Assembly: GCA_047638695.1 (NCBI GenBank)
Contig: JBLINY010000024.1
Location: 1-51,277, forward strand
Direction of reading: 5' to 3'
Length of the DNA stretch: 51,277 bases
Origin: JAHECQ01 sp047638695
Lineage (GTDB): Bacteria; Actinomycetota; Acidimicrobiia; Acidimicrobiales; SZUA-35
Shown here: positions 17,487 through 25,906 of the stretch, one piece after another
How the letters are laid out: each line of letters begins with the position of its first letter
Position numbering within the stretch: position 1 is the stretch's first letter
Program-made: the position numbers and the translations under genes
The notes under the pieces: model-generated
The model's input: only the letters and a program-made list of their open reading frames with translations
Told to the model about the DNA's origin: nothing
The model's database searches: none

Positions 17487-19208
17487 ATGCATGATCTCAT
17501 CATCGCCAATGGAACTGTGGTGGACGGTACCGGGGCTCCTCGATTCACGGCTGACATCGCAGTCGACGGCGACACCATCGTCGCCATTGGTTCCGACCTC
17601 GGGCCAGCGCACCGCACCATCGACGCCACGGGCCACATCGTGACCCCTGGGTGGGTCGACATCCATACCCACTACGACGGCCAGCTCACCTGGGATCCCG
17701 ATCTCTCCCCTTCGTCCATCAACGGCGTGACGTCTCTGGTGGTCGGCAACTGCGGTGTCGGCTTCGCTCCCGCCCATCCAGACAACCGTCAGTACCTCGT
17801 CGAATTGCTCGAAGGGGTCGAGGACATCCCGGGAGCGGCTCTGACCGAGGGTCTGCAATGGGAGTGGGAGAGCTTCCCGGAGTTCCTTGATGCGCTCGAA
17901 CAACGCCAATGGCCGATCGACATCGGCACGCAGGTCCCGCACGCCGCGCTGCGCTACTACGTCATGGGTGACGATGGCGCTGACATGGACATCCCAGCTG
18001 ATCCTGATCAGATCGCAACGATGGCCTTGCTGTGTGAAGAGGCGATCGAAGCCGGAGCGCTCGGCTTCACTACCTCACGCACCATCGCTCACCGCACAAG
18101 CACCGGGCGCAAGATCGGGACGCTGAAGGCCTCGACGGATGAGGTACTCGGAGTCGCCGCCGCATTGAGCAAGGTTGGCCGTGGTGTGATCCAACTGATC
18201 TCCGACGCCTACCAGTCAGACGATGACGAACTCGTCGAGAACGAGATCGAACTGCTGCGCCAGCTCGCCACCGAAACGGGTCGCCCCATCAGCTTCACCG
18301 TGCAACAGAACGACGACACTCCGAACCGATTCCGTGAGCTGTTGGCAGCCATCGGCGAATGGAACGAAGCCGGAGCAAACGCCAAGGCCCAAGTGGCCAT
18401 CCGCCCGATCGGCCTGCTGATCGGGCTCAACGCATCGGCCAACCCCCTCAACTTCAGTGCGACGTATGTGGCCATGGCCGACCTCGACCCTGCGGAACGG
18501 CTCACTCGGCTGCAGTCGCCCGAGGTCCGGTCACAGATCCTGACCGAGCACGGCGAAGCCACCGCTCGCAGCTTCGCCAAAGTCATCCACTCGGCCTACG
18601 ACCGCATGTATCCCGTTGCCGACGTGCCGGACTACGAACCAACACCGGAGCGATCGGTCGCTGGCATCGCGGCAGCCGAGAGACGCGAGGCCAATGAAGT
18701 CATGTACGACCTGCTGCTCGACAACGGCGGTGAGCGCCTCCTCTATATCCCGCTGATGAACTATGCGAACGGCGACCTCGACGACGTCCGCGAGATGATG
18801 ACCTCGCCGAACTCGATCTACGGCCTCTCCGATGCTGGTGCGCACTGCAACGCCATCTCAGATGGCTCGTTCCCCACCACGGCCATTACCCACTGGACGC
18901 GTGACCGCTCGAGGGGCGAGCTGATCCCGCTCGAAGACGTAGTGCATCGCCAGACGCAGGCCACTGCGGCCCACGTTGGCTGGACCGACCGAGGTGTGAT
19001 CGCGGTCGACAAGCTGGCCGACCTCAATGTGATCGATCACGAACGTCTGAACGTCATGGCACCGCATCTGGTGGCCGACCTCCCGGCTGGGGGCACACGC
19101 TTGCTCCAGCGAGTAGAGGGCTATCGAGCCACCATCAAACGCGGCGTCGTCACCGTGCTCGACGACGAACTCACCGGCGAACGACCGGGTCGACTCCAGC
19201 GAGGTTGA
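17487..19208 (+). CDS. D-aminoacylase-type amidohydrolase
   Basis: The 573-residue protein is an amidohydrolase: HDLIIANGTVVDGTG opening, metal ligands in DIHTHYDGQ, the GNCGVGFAP cysteine that bridges zinc in D-aminoacylases, an internal cap and the late SDAGAHCNAISDGS motif supplying the catalytic Asp. The C-terminal beta domain ends with DVIDHERL-like and GAGTRLLQRVEGYRATI-type sequence. It should cleave N-acyl-D-amino acids or a related amide. A GTG at 17481 is two codons earlier; ATG 17487 fits the family better. A paralogue with the same architecture lies at 32079-33815. Confidence 0.88.
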   Translation: MHDLIIANGTVVDGTGAPRFTADIAVDGDTIVAIGSDLGPAHRTIDATGHIVTPGWVDIHTHYDGQLTWDPDLSPSSINGVTSLVVGNCGVGFAPAHPDNRQYLVELLEGVEDIPGAALTEGLQWEWESFPEFLDALEQRQWPIDIGTQVPHAALRYYVMGDDGADMDIPADPDQIATMALLCEEAIEAGALGFTTSRTIAHRTSTGRKIGTLKASTDEVLGVAAALSKVGRGVIQLISDAYQSDDDELVENEIELLRQLATETGRPISFTVQQNDDTPNRFRELLAAIGEWNEAGANAKAQVAIRPIGLLIGLNASANPLNFSATYVAMADLDPAERLTRLQSPEVRSQILTEHGEATARSFAKVIHSAYDRMYPVADVPDYEPTPERSVAGIAAAERREANEVMYDLLLDNGGERLLYIPLMNYANGDLDDVREMMTSPNSIYGLSDAGAHCNAISDGSFPTTAITHWTRDRSRGELIPLEDVVHRQTQATAAHVGWTDRGVIAVDKLADLNVIDHERLNVMAPHLVADLPAGGTRLLQRVEGYRATIKRGVVTVLDDELTGERPGRLQRG

Positions 19209-19287
19209 TCGATCGATCCAACGGTCGGCGGGGAGCCCGGCTAGGTGATTTTCGGGTTCAGCGATGCCGATGGCGGCAGCGGCTGAG

Positions 19288-20655
19288 ATGAGCAATCTTG
19301 CCATCGTGGGTGGCGGCCCAGCTGGCCTCACTGCCGCCCTCCTCGCCGCCGAAGCCGGTCACCGTGTCACCCTCATAGAAGCCGGCACCCGGCTCGGAGG
19401 CATGGCGGCGAGCATCACCGTCTCAGGCCAACGTGTGGATCTGGGGAGCCATCGCCTTCACCCTGCAGCACCCGCTGACGTCCTTGACTTACTTCGAAGA
19501 CTGCTGGGCGACGACCTTCAGACTCGAACCAGGAATGGTCGGATAGGCCTGGGCGGTCGGCTCGTTGGCTTCCCACTTGAGCCGCTGGACATGATGCGCT
19601 CGCTTCCGGTCAAATTCGCCGCTGCGGCAGCGAGAGACGCTGTGCTTTCACCACTCCGCAGTGAGCAGGCCGACACCTACGCAGAAGTTGTGAGAAGCCG
19701 ACTCGGCCCAGCCGTTCTCGAGTGGTTCTATGGCCCGTACGCGCAGAAGCTCTGGGGTCACCCCCCGCAGGAGCTCGCCGGCGAGATTGCCAGGAGACGC
19801 ATCTCGGTTGCTGGGCCCGCGGCCTTGGCTGGAAAAATTCTGGCTACGCGAACAAACGGACGTCCGAAATTCCTCTATCCGCGGTATGGCTATGGCCAGA
19901 TCGTCGACGAACTCTCGAGCGCGGCGCAAGGTGCTGGAGTGACCACCATGCTGGAAACGACTGTGTCCGCCATTGTGGAAACCAATGTCGACGTCCAGCT
20001 GACGATTGGAAGCCAGCAGCACCATTTCGATCGCCTGTTTTGGACTGCTCCACCGAACGCGTTGGCCGAGGTTCTGGCACGGCCTTCACCGCTCGGCACT
20101 GAACCGCCGGTTCCCCATCGGGCGATGGTCCTCGTGTACCTCACACTTGACACCGACCAATACACCCCGTTCGATGCCCACTATTTTCCATCGTTAGATG
20201 TTCTTCCCGCCCGAATCTCCGAGCCCAAGAACTATCGGACCGGAGACGACCCGTCAGGCCGCACAGTCATCTGCGCCGAGGTTGTATGCGACGTTGGCGA
20301 CGAAGTCTGGCGGGCATCGCCTGGTGACCTAGCGCAGCGGGTAATCAGCGGTCTTGGCCGCGCCGGCCTGCCACCGCTACCGCTTCTCTCCTGCCATCTC
20401 GAACGGCTACCCATGGTGTATCCCGTCCTGCTGGCCAACCGGCCAGAGGCGCGTAGCGAGCTCGTCGGGCAGTCCCGAAGGCATGAGCGAATAGCCGTCT
20501 TCGGTCGCCAAGGGCTTGTTGTCAGCGACAACCTGCACCATGTGATCCAAATGGCAATCGAGGCGGTCCGTTGCTTAGATCAGGACGGGTCTTGGGACCA
20601 CACCCGATGGACACACGCGCTGGCCATGTTCGAAGATCACATCGTCGAAGACTGA
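19288..20655 (+). CDS. FAD-dependent oxidoreductase (UGM/protoporphyrinogen-oxidase type)
   Basis: The 455-residue protein starts with a complete FAD dinucleotide fold (LAIVGGGPAGLTAALLAAE, then VTLIEAGTRLGGMA) and a DLGSHRLHP segment like those of UDP-galactopyranose mutase and HemY-like flavoproteins. A middle region contains WFYGPYAQKLWG and YPRYGYGQIVDEL, and the end GQSRRHERIAVFGRQGL precedes a final FAD-contacting helix. An ATG at 19264 is also in frame; 19288 puts the fold at its usual distance from the N-terminus. It is convergent with a flippase-glycosyltransferase gene 19 bp away. Proteins of this type are common in glycan-assembly loci, which fits the neighbours. Confidence 0.8.
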   Translation: MSNLAIVGGGPAGLTAALLAAEAGHRVTLIEAGTRLGGMAASITVSGQRVDLGSHRLHPAAPADVLDLLRRLLGDDLQTRTRNGRIGLGGRLVGFPLEPLDMMRSLPVKFAAAAARDAVLSPLRSEQADTYAEVVRSRLGPAVLEWFYGPYAQKLWGHPPQELAGEIARRRISVAGPAALAGKILATRTNGRPKFLYPRYGYGQIVDELSSAAQGAGVTTMLETTVSAIVETNVDVQLTIGSQQHHFDRLFWTAPPNALAEVLARPSPLGTEPPVPHRAMVLVYLTLDTDQYTPFDAHYFPSLDVLPARISEPKNYRTGDDPSGRTVICAEVVCDVGDEVWRASPGDLAQRVISGLGRAGLPPLPLLSCHLERLPMVYPVLLANRPEARSELVGQSRRHERIAVFGRQGLVVSDNLHHVIQMAIEAVRCLDQDGSWDHTRWTHALAMFEDHIVED

Positions 20656-20674
20656 CATTGCAGCGCAGGGTCGA

Positions 20675-22360
20675 CTACTGATCGGCGCTCACCGCAGTCG
20701 CGTCCTCTTCAAGGGCGGTTCTTCCCTGGCGATTGAGAACACCCCAGACCGCTGGGACGACGGTCCGGAGGTACCGTCCGAGGTTGACGAAGCTGGCGCC
20801 GGATTCACGGAACCGATAGGTGATCGGCACCTCGCTATACCGGTAGCCCTTCGCTAGCAAATCGAGGGTGAGGACCTGGGCGTAGTTGTAATCGTGGGCC
20901 ATTTCAACCGCCAGCGCCGCCTGTCGAGACAGCGCTCGATACCCAGACTGCCCGTCGGTTACGTCACGGTTCGTCATCCAGCGAACCCAGCGTGTGAGCG
21001 CCGCGTTCCCAAGTCGGCGGTGAGGCCGCATGTGCTCAATGTTCCCTGCGAATCGGCTGCCGACGACATAGTCGGAGTGGCCGTCCAGGATCGGAGCGAC
21101 CAGGAGGTCGATCTCGGCCGGATCGTATTCGCCATCCGCATCACAGAACACAACGACGGAGGCATCAAATCGTTCGACCGCCTCGCGAAAGCCTCGGGCC
21201 ACTGCCGCCCCGAGTCCGGTGTTTCGCTCCATGGCCACTACGGTCGCTCCAGCCGAAGAAGCCGTCTCTGCCGTGCCATCAGTCGAGCCGTCGTCGATCA
21301 CCAAGAGATGCAGCGGCCGTCCCAACGAATACGCCGGGGCACGGCTGATGACCGCTGCGATCCGCGGCTCCTCATCGTAGGCGGGCAGGAATAACACCAC
21401 GGGCCCCTCGCCGACTTCTGTTCGCTCTGCAGGCGCGATCGACTTCGGCAGTCGGAGACGCCCGATCAACGAAGGACAGGGGACAAACAACGCGATGACT
21501 CCTGCCGTTAGGCTATAAAGCGTCTTGAGAAGGTGAGCGGCTACGGCGACGCTCAGCGCCTCGACCACTGGCACACCTACCAGCACCATGGCAGTGGAAG
21601 CAGCCGCCTCGTAGGTGCCGAGTCCGCCAGGCGCTATGGCGACCAACTGTGCCGAAACTGCGACCGCCGTGACCAACACGGCCTCGGAGTAACTGAGATC
21701 AATGTCGGCCCAGCCAGCGACGACCCACACCATCATCGCCTCCAATCCCCACGCCGCCAGGGCCCCAGCTCCAGTCAGAACGTCTGGAGCACGAAGATCA
21801 GACCGGTCCTTCGCTCGGGCGAACGTCATCCGACCAAGCAGCAGCAGAACGACCGCTAGCCCAGCCAGCAGGGCAATGCCGAACGGCCCCAACAGGCGCA
21901 CGATGACCGCCGGACCCAGCACCAATCCGATTCCGAGCAGAGCGATGACATCGCTCAGCCGCAGAAGAGCACCAGTAAGCAACGCATCGCTGGGAGCGAC
22001 CGACGATCGACGAACGGCCGAGACAACCCGCAGTGGCTCCCCTAACCGGAACGGAAGCACATGATTCGCCCCGAGAGCGACATGCAGGGCGGCGGCGGCC
22101 TGGGCAAAGGAAATCGCCGGCACCAAACGGCTCCAGAGGATTGCCCGCAAGAAGAAGGCCAACCCGAACGATCCGAGAGCCAGACTCAATCCGAGGGGAT
22201 CCGACCGGGCCGCAGCGAGGAGCTCCTGGAGGTCTTCGAAATCCAAGGTCGTCACGAGGCCGACAACGGCGAAGCTCGTTGCCAGAAGCGCAACGAGCCC
22301 GCCAACAACAACGAATCGATCGGCAGGCACGCGCCGGAGAAGCCGGAGCACCACGTTCAT
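20675..22360 (-). CDS. Membrane flippase-like domain fused to a GT2 glycosyltransferase
   Basis: Residues 1-300 are a multi-span domain of the lysylphosphatidylglycerol-synthase-TM/UPF0104 type (FRLGEPLRVVSAVRR, then QLVAIAPGGLGTYEAA and HLLKTLYSLTAGVIALFV). Residues 320-560 are a family 2 glycosyltransferase of polyprenyl-phosphate-sugar synthase type: LFLPAYDEEPRI, LVIDDGSTDGTAE, VFCDADGEYDP (metal-binding DAD), VVGSRFAGN and VTDGQSGYRALSR. The fusion could make a polyprenyl-phosphate sugar and help present it across the membrane. The start at 22360 gives the hydrophobic segment a normal length; a codon 13 residues earlier is less likely. It is divergent from the iron-binding lipoprotein with about 80 bp between starts. 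Confidence 0.88.
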   Translation of the reverse strand: MNVVLRLLRRVPADRFVVVGGLVALLATSFAVVGLVTTLDFEDLQELLAAARSDPLGLSLALGSFGLAFFLRAILWSRLVPAISFAQAAAALHVALGANHVLPFRLGEPLRVVSAVRRSSVAPSDALLTGALLRLSDVIALLGIGLVLGPAVIVRLLGPFGIALLAGLAVVLLLLGRMTFARAKDRSDLRAPDVLTGAGALAAWGLEAMMVWVVAGWADIDLSYSEAVLVTAVAVSAQLVAIAPGGLGTYEAAASTAMVLVGVPVVEALSVAVAAHLLKTLYSLTAGVIALFVPCPSLIGRLRLPKSIAPAERTEVGEGPVVLFLPAYDEEPRIAAVISRAPAYSLGRPLHLLVIDDGSTDGTAETASSAGATVVAMERNTGLGAAVARGFREAVERFDASVVVFCDADGEYDPAEIDLLVAPILDGHSDYVVGSRFAGNIEHMRPHRRLGNAALTRWVRWMTNRDVTDGQSGYRALSRQAALAVEMAHDYNYAQVLTLDLLAKGYRYSEVPITYRFRESGASFVNLGRYLRTVVPAVWGVLNRQGRTALEEDATAVSADQ

Positions 22361-22391
22361 TCTCGACCGCCAGCACGGCGACTGATGAACA

Positions 22392-22406
22392 GTAAGCATC
22401 CTTTAC
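22392..22406. promoter_or_regulatory. Candidate DtxR-type operator upstream of the iron-binding lipoprotein
   Basis: GTAAGCATCCTTTAC is an imperfect palindrome 33 bp before the start of the ferric-iron-binding protein. On the reverse strand it reads GTAAAGGATGCTTAC, close to GTAAGATGCCTAC at 25869-25881 before the second iron lipoprotein. The DtxR-family gene is 8 kb away in the same locus. The match to the classic DtxR/IdeR box is weak. Confidence 0.35.
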
Positions 22407-22439
22407 ACATGTTCGTTTGGGGACGATACCCTTTCACGA

Positions 22440-23459
22440 ATGCAACCAGAACATCGCCTACCTCGGATGCTCGCAGTCCTCGCGGTCTCCATGCTGCTGG
22501 CCGCCTCCTGCTCGTCCGACAGCGACGAAGCCACGGTGACCGTTTACTCCGGACGTACTGAGAACTTGATCGGACCGATCCTTGAGGAGTTCGCGGCGGA
22601 GACCGGCATCAACGTCGCCGTCAACTACGGAGAGAGTTCCGACCTTGCCCTGCTGATCACAGAGGAAGGCGAACAGACCCGAGCCGATGTCTTTCTTTCC
22701 CAGTCACCTGGAGCAGTCGAGTTCCTCGACCGGCAAGGGCTGTTAAGCATCCTGCCAGACGAGATCCTCGAGTTGGTGCCAACCACGGTCCAAGATGATG
22801 CAGGACATTGGATCGGGTTCAGCGGTCGGCAAAGGGTGCTTGTCTACAACCAGGAGTTGGTCGACCCTGCCGAGCTGCCGAACAGCGTGTTTGATCTCAC
22901 CGGCGATCGCTGGCGCGGTCAGCTCGGGGTCGCTCCGTCGAACGGTTCCTTCCAGGACTTTGTCACTTCGATGCGGGGACTTGTCGGCGACGACGACACG
23001 CTGGCATGGCTTGGCGGCCTCTCCGACAACGACGTACAGACATACCCGAACAACAACGCCATCGTCGCCGCCGTTGGTCGGGGCGAGATCGAAGTTGGCC
23101 TCGTGAACCACTACTACAACTATCGATTCTTGGCCGAGGACCCTAGCCACCCCGGCGTTAACCATCAGTTCGCAATCGACGATCCAGGAAGCCTCTTGAT
23201 CGTGACCGGCGCCGCGCTTGTGGCCGGGAGCGAGAACACCGAAGCCGCCGAACAACTCATTACCTGGCTACTCGGCGAGTCCGCCCAACGCTTCTTTGCC
23301 GACGAGACATTCGAATACCCACTGGTTCCAGGGATCGAACCGGCTGCAGGCGTGCCGTCCGCCGAATTCTCTGCGGTTGGAGGCATCGACTTCGGAGACT
23401 TGGGTGACGGGCTCGAAGGCACCCGGTCACTCATCACCGATGCGGGCCTCGACGGGTGA
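22440..23459 (+). CDS. Ferric-iron ABC transporter substrate-binding lipoprotein
   Basis: The 339-residue protein has a lipoprotein signal peptide with the lipobox LAASC (Cys24). It matches Fe(III)-binding proteins of FbpA/FutA type: VTVYSGRTENLIGPILEEF at the mature N-terminus, ADVFLSQSPGAVEFLD, FSGRQRVLVYN, and NHYYNYR at 223-229 with the paired tyrosines (225, 226) that coordinate ferric iron. It would hand iron to the permease encoded at 27126-28784. Its stop overlaps the start of a GT-C glycosyltransferase by 4 bp (GTGA), so the two are translationally coupled, an unusual pairing. A candidate operator lies at 22392-22406. Confidence 0.9.
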   Translation: MQPEHRLPRMLAVLAVSMLLAASCSSDSDEATVTVYSGRTENLIGPILEEFAAETGINVAVNYGESSDLALLITEEGEQTRADVFLSQSPGAVEFLDRQGLLSILPDEILELVPTTVQDDAGHWIGFSGRQRVLVYNQELVDPAELPNSVFDLTGDRWRGQLGVAPSNGSFQDFVTSMRGLVGDDDTLAWLGGLSDNDVQTYPNNNAIVAAVGRGEIEVGLVNHYYNYRFLAEDPSHPGVNHQFAIDDPGSLLIVTGAALVAGSENTEAAEQLITWLLGESAQRFFADETFEYPLVPGIEPAAGVPSAEFSAVGGIDFGDLGDGLEGTRSLITDAGLDG

Positions 23460-24883
23460 GTCTTCGGTGGCGACTAGCCGTCCTGGTCGGCTTCACCACA
23501 CTCGTATTATCGCTTCCGGGCGTTTGGGCCCGATCAACCTATGGCGCTCAGGTTTCCGTCGACGAGCCTCAGTACCTGCTCACTGCTCTGAGCTTGGCCG
23601 AAGACGGCGACCTGGACATCAGCGACGAGCTTCTGGCCGAGAGGTACCGGACATTCCATGAACTCGAACTGAGTCACCAGACAACAGAGCTCGATGAGAG
23701 CGGCCGCCAAGTCAGCCCTCACGATCCGTTGCTCCCCCTCCTCCTTGCTCCGGCCACCTCTGCATGGGGCTTCGAAGGGGCTCGCGTCATGTTGGCAGTC
23801 ATCGCTGCCCTGACAGCGATAGTGACCTTCCTCGTTGCCGTGGACCGCCATGAGGTAGCCCCGGGGGTCGCCGCCACAGTGGTGCTGGCCTTTTTCGCCG
23901 CCGCCCCTCTCGCTCCTTACGCGACCCAGATCTATCCTGAGATGACCGCAGCGCTCTTGGGAGTCCTCGGGTATCGCCAGCTGAGCGGTCTGGCTGACGC
24001 CCAAGGCCGACAGCAGAACACCAACATCCTGACGCTCGTCGTATTGATCAGTGCGCTGCCATGGCTGGCAGTGAAGTATGTGCCGATCGCCGCCTCGCTC
24101 GGCTTCTCGATGCTGTGGCAACTCCGGTCTCGCCGTTGCCACCGCTTGGCGCTGATCTCGGTAGGTGCGCTCGCAGCATCAGCTGCCTTCTATCTGATTC
24201 TCCATCAACAGCTCTACGGCGGATGGACGGTCTACGCAGCAGGCGATCATTTCATCGAGGCCGGCGAATTCTCCGTGATGGGCACATCGCCAAATTACGT
24301 CGGCCGAGTCCAGCGACTGCTCAACCTCATGGTTGACCGACGATTTGGCCTGATTCCGTGGAACCCGGCGTGGGTCGCAGCTCCGGCGGCCATGGTCTGG
24401 GCAACAACGAGCTCGAAGACCTTTCGGGTCAATGGCGCCCCGGCCGTGGCCGCCGGCTATTCGACCGCCACCTTTCTGGCCTTGACGATGCACGGCTGGT
24501 GGTCCCCCGGACGGCAGATCGTCGCCATTCTCCCGTTGGTCGTCATCGCAGTTGCGATCATGGCGTCGCACACACGCTGGCTTCTACCACCTCTGATGCT
24601 CCTTGGGTTCCTCGGCGCTATCAACTGGCTGACACTGGCGTGGGAATCGACGACAGGTCGACGAACTATCGTCGTCGACTTCTGGGAGACATCGGCCCTC
24701 CCCTACCGAGCGCTGGACGGCGTCTTTCCCGACCTTGTCCTCGATGAGCGTCCGGCGCCTCTTCAGATGTTGTGGCTCGCACTTATCCTGACCTCAATGG
24801 CCATGGCTGGGCACGCTGCTCGGCATTGGCTTGGTCGGTATCGGATTGCTACGCCTCAGCTGCCAGTTGAGTTGGGCCAGTAG
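23456..24883 (+). CDS. GT-C type polytopic membrane glycosyltransferase
   Basis: The 475-residue protein has about eleven transmembrane segments and, in its first extracytoplasmic loop, VSVDEPQYLLTALSLAEDG, the acidic DE motif of GT-C enzymes such as protein O-mannosyltransferases and ArnT. Such enzymes use polyprenyl-phosphate sugars on the outer face of the membrane. The GTG start overlaps the stop of the iron-binding lipoprotein gene. The 3' end overlaps the convergent epimerase gene by about 90 bp. Its donor could come from the flippase-GT2 protein encoded at 20675-22360. The acceptor is unknown; lipoproteins or cell-wall glycans are possible. Confidence 0.78.
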   Translation: MSLRWRLAVLVGFTTLVLSLPGVWARSTYGAQVSVDEPQYLLTALSLAEDGDLDISDELLAERYRTFHELELSHQTTELDESGRQVSPHDPLLPLLLAPATSAWGFEGARVMLAVIAALTAIVTFLVAVDRHEVAPGVAATVVLAFFAAAPLAPYATQIYPEMTAALLGVLGYRQLSGLADAQGRQQNTNILTLVVLISALPWLAVKYVPIAASLGFSMLWQLRSRRCHRLALISVGALAASAAFYLILHQQLYGGWTVYAAGDHFIEAGEFSVMGTSPNYVGRVQRLLNLMVDRRFGLIPWNPAWVAAPAAMVWATTSSKTFRVNGAPAVAAGYSTATFLALTMHGWWSPGRQIVAILPLVVIAVAIMASHTRWLLPPLMLLGFLGAINWLTLAWESTTGRRTIVVDFWETSALPYRALDGVFPDLVLDERPAPLQMLWLALILTSMAMAGHAARHWLGRYRIATPQLPVELGQ

Positions 24884-25777
24884 GCCGGGTTCGAGATCGA
24901 CCTCTGGCACCCAACGGAGTTCTTCTCGGGCTCGAGTGATATCGGCAACCGTCCGTTGCGGGTCGCCGGGAACCGCTGCCACCTGCTGAACTGGCACTGG
25001 CCGACCAGCGAGTTCCCCCAAGAGATCAAGGACCTGCTTGACCGAGGCAGTGCCCTCTCCTCCAACGTTGTACGGCCGGCCCGGGGTAAGGTCGAGATCG
25101 ATTGCTCGGACTGTGGCCGCAGCAGCATCGCCGACGAAGGTAAAATTTCGCTGATGCGATCCGTCGCCTCTGAGAGGAAACGGCTCGCCGCCCTTGAGAG
25201 CCTCGATCATTCGGTGAATGGCCATGTCTGGTCGCTGGTGCGGGCCGTAGACGGTGAAGTATCGAAGAGGCGTTACCGCGAGCCCGCGATCGACATAGGC
25301 ACCGACGACGTGTTCCATCGCCGCTTTGGAGGCTCCGTAGGGGCTCAACGGGCGTAGCGGATGGTCCTCAGTGGCCGGCGCCCCAGGGATGTTCCCGTAG
25401 ACCGAACTCGATGATGCCACCACGATTCGGTCGACCGGAGCGTCAAGAGCCGCTTCAAGTAATCGTTGCGTAGCGCTCAGATTATTTCGTACATGATGGT
25501 CAAACCCTCCAGCCCAACTGGTCTGCACACCCGGCGAGCCTGCGAGATGGACGACAGCATCGACGCTGGACAACACGGGCCGAAGGTCGATCTCGACCAA
25601 ATCGTTAACCAGGACCAAGTCGATCTCGTCGACAAGCGCCCCAAGATTCTCCCTCTGTCGCCTCTCGCTGGCGTTGACGTCCAGAGCGACGACGGCCGAC
25701 CCGTTCGCAAGCAGCGTGCGGCAAACCCAGCGACCAACGAAGCCTGCTGCGCCTGTGACCAGTACTCGATTTGGCAT
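24794..25777 (-). CDS. NAD-dependent sugar-nucleotide epimerase/dehydratase
   Basis: About 327 residues of an extended short-chain dehydrogenase: RVLVTGAAGFVGRWVCRTL with the GxxGxxG NAD loop, DAVVHLAGSPG, the SSSSVYGN catalytic Ser region, and YGASKAAME giving the Tyr-x3-Lys pair. The middle and end (RYFTVYGPHQRPDMAIHRM, YNVGGEGTASVKQVLDLL) match UDP-/GDP-sugar 4-epimerases and dehydratases. The start at 25777 puts the NAD loop at residue 8; an in-frame ATG two codons earlier is possible. It would supply a modified nucleotide sugar to the neighbouring glycosyltransferases. It is divergent from the FEA1-like lipoprotein. Confidence 0.88.
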   Translation of the reverse strand: MPNRVLVTGAAGFVGRWVCRTLLANGSAVVALDVNASERRQRENLGALVDEIDLVLVNDLVEIDLRPVLSSVDAVVHLAGSPGVQTSWAGGFDHHVRNNLSATQRLLEAALDAPVDRIVVASSSSVYGNIPGAPATEDHPLRPLSPYGASKAAMEHVVGAYVDRGLAVTPLRYFTVYGPHQRPDMAIHRMIEALKGGEPFPLRGDGSHQRNFTFVGDAAAATVRAIDLDLTPGRPYNVGGEGTASVKQVLDLLGELAGRPVPVQQVAAVPGDPQRTVADITRAREELRWVPEVDLEPGLLAQLNWQLRRSNPIPTKPMPSSVPSHGH

Positions 25778-25868
25778 GTCCATCCCGATTCTGTCAATCC
25801 TGCCCTCAGCGACTCGCAGCACCGTCACTCAACCCAATGCCCGAAGTCATCAAAGCCACTGTTTAGAT

Positions 25869-25881
25869 GTAGGCATCTTAC
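25869..25881. promoter_or_regulatory. Candidate DtxR-type operator upstream of the FEA1-like lipoprotein
   Basis: GTAGGCATCTTAC, extended as ATGTAGGCATCTTACAT, is a near-palindrome 25 bp before the start of the FEA1-like gene and lies between it and the divergent epimerase gene. It resembles the site at 22392-22406. Occupancy by the nearby DtxR-family protein would give iron-dependent repression of both lipoproteins. Confidence 0.35.
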
Positions 25882-25906
25882 ATTGTGATTGTTAAGGTCC
25901 CCTGTC

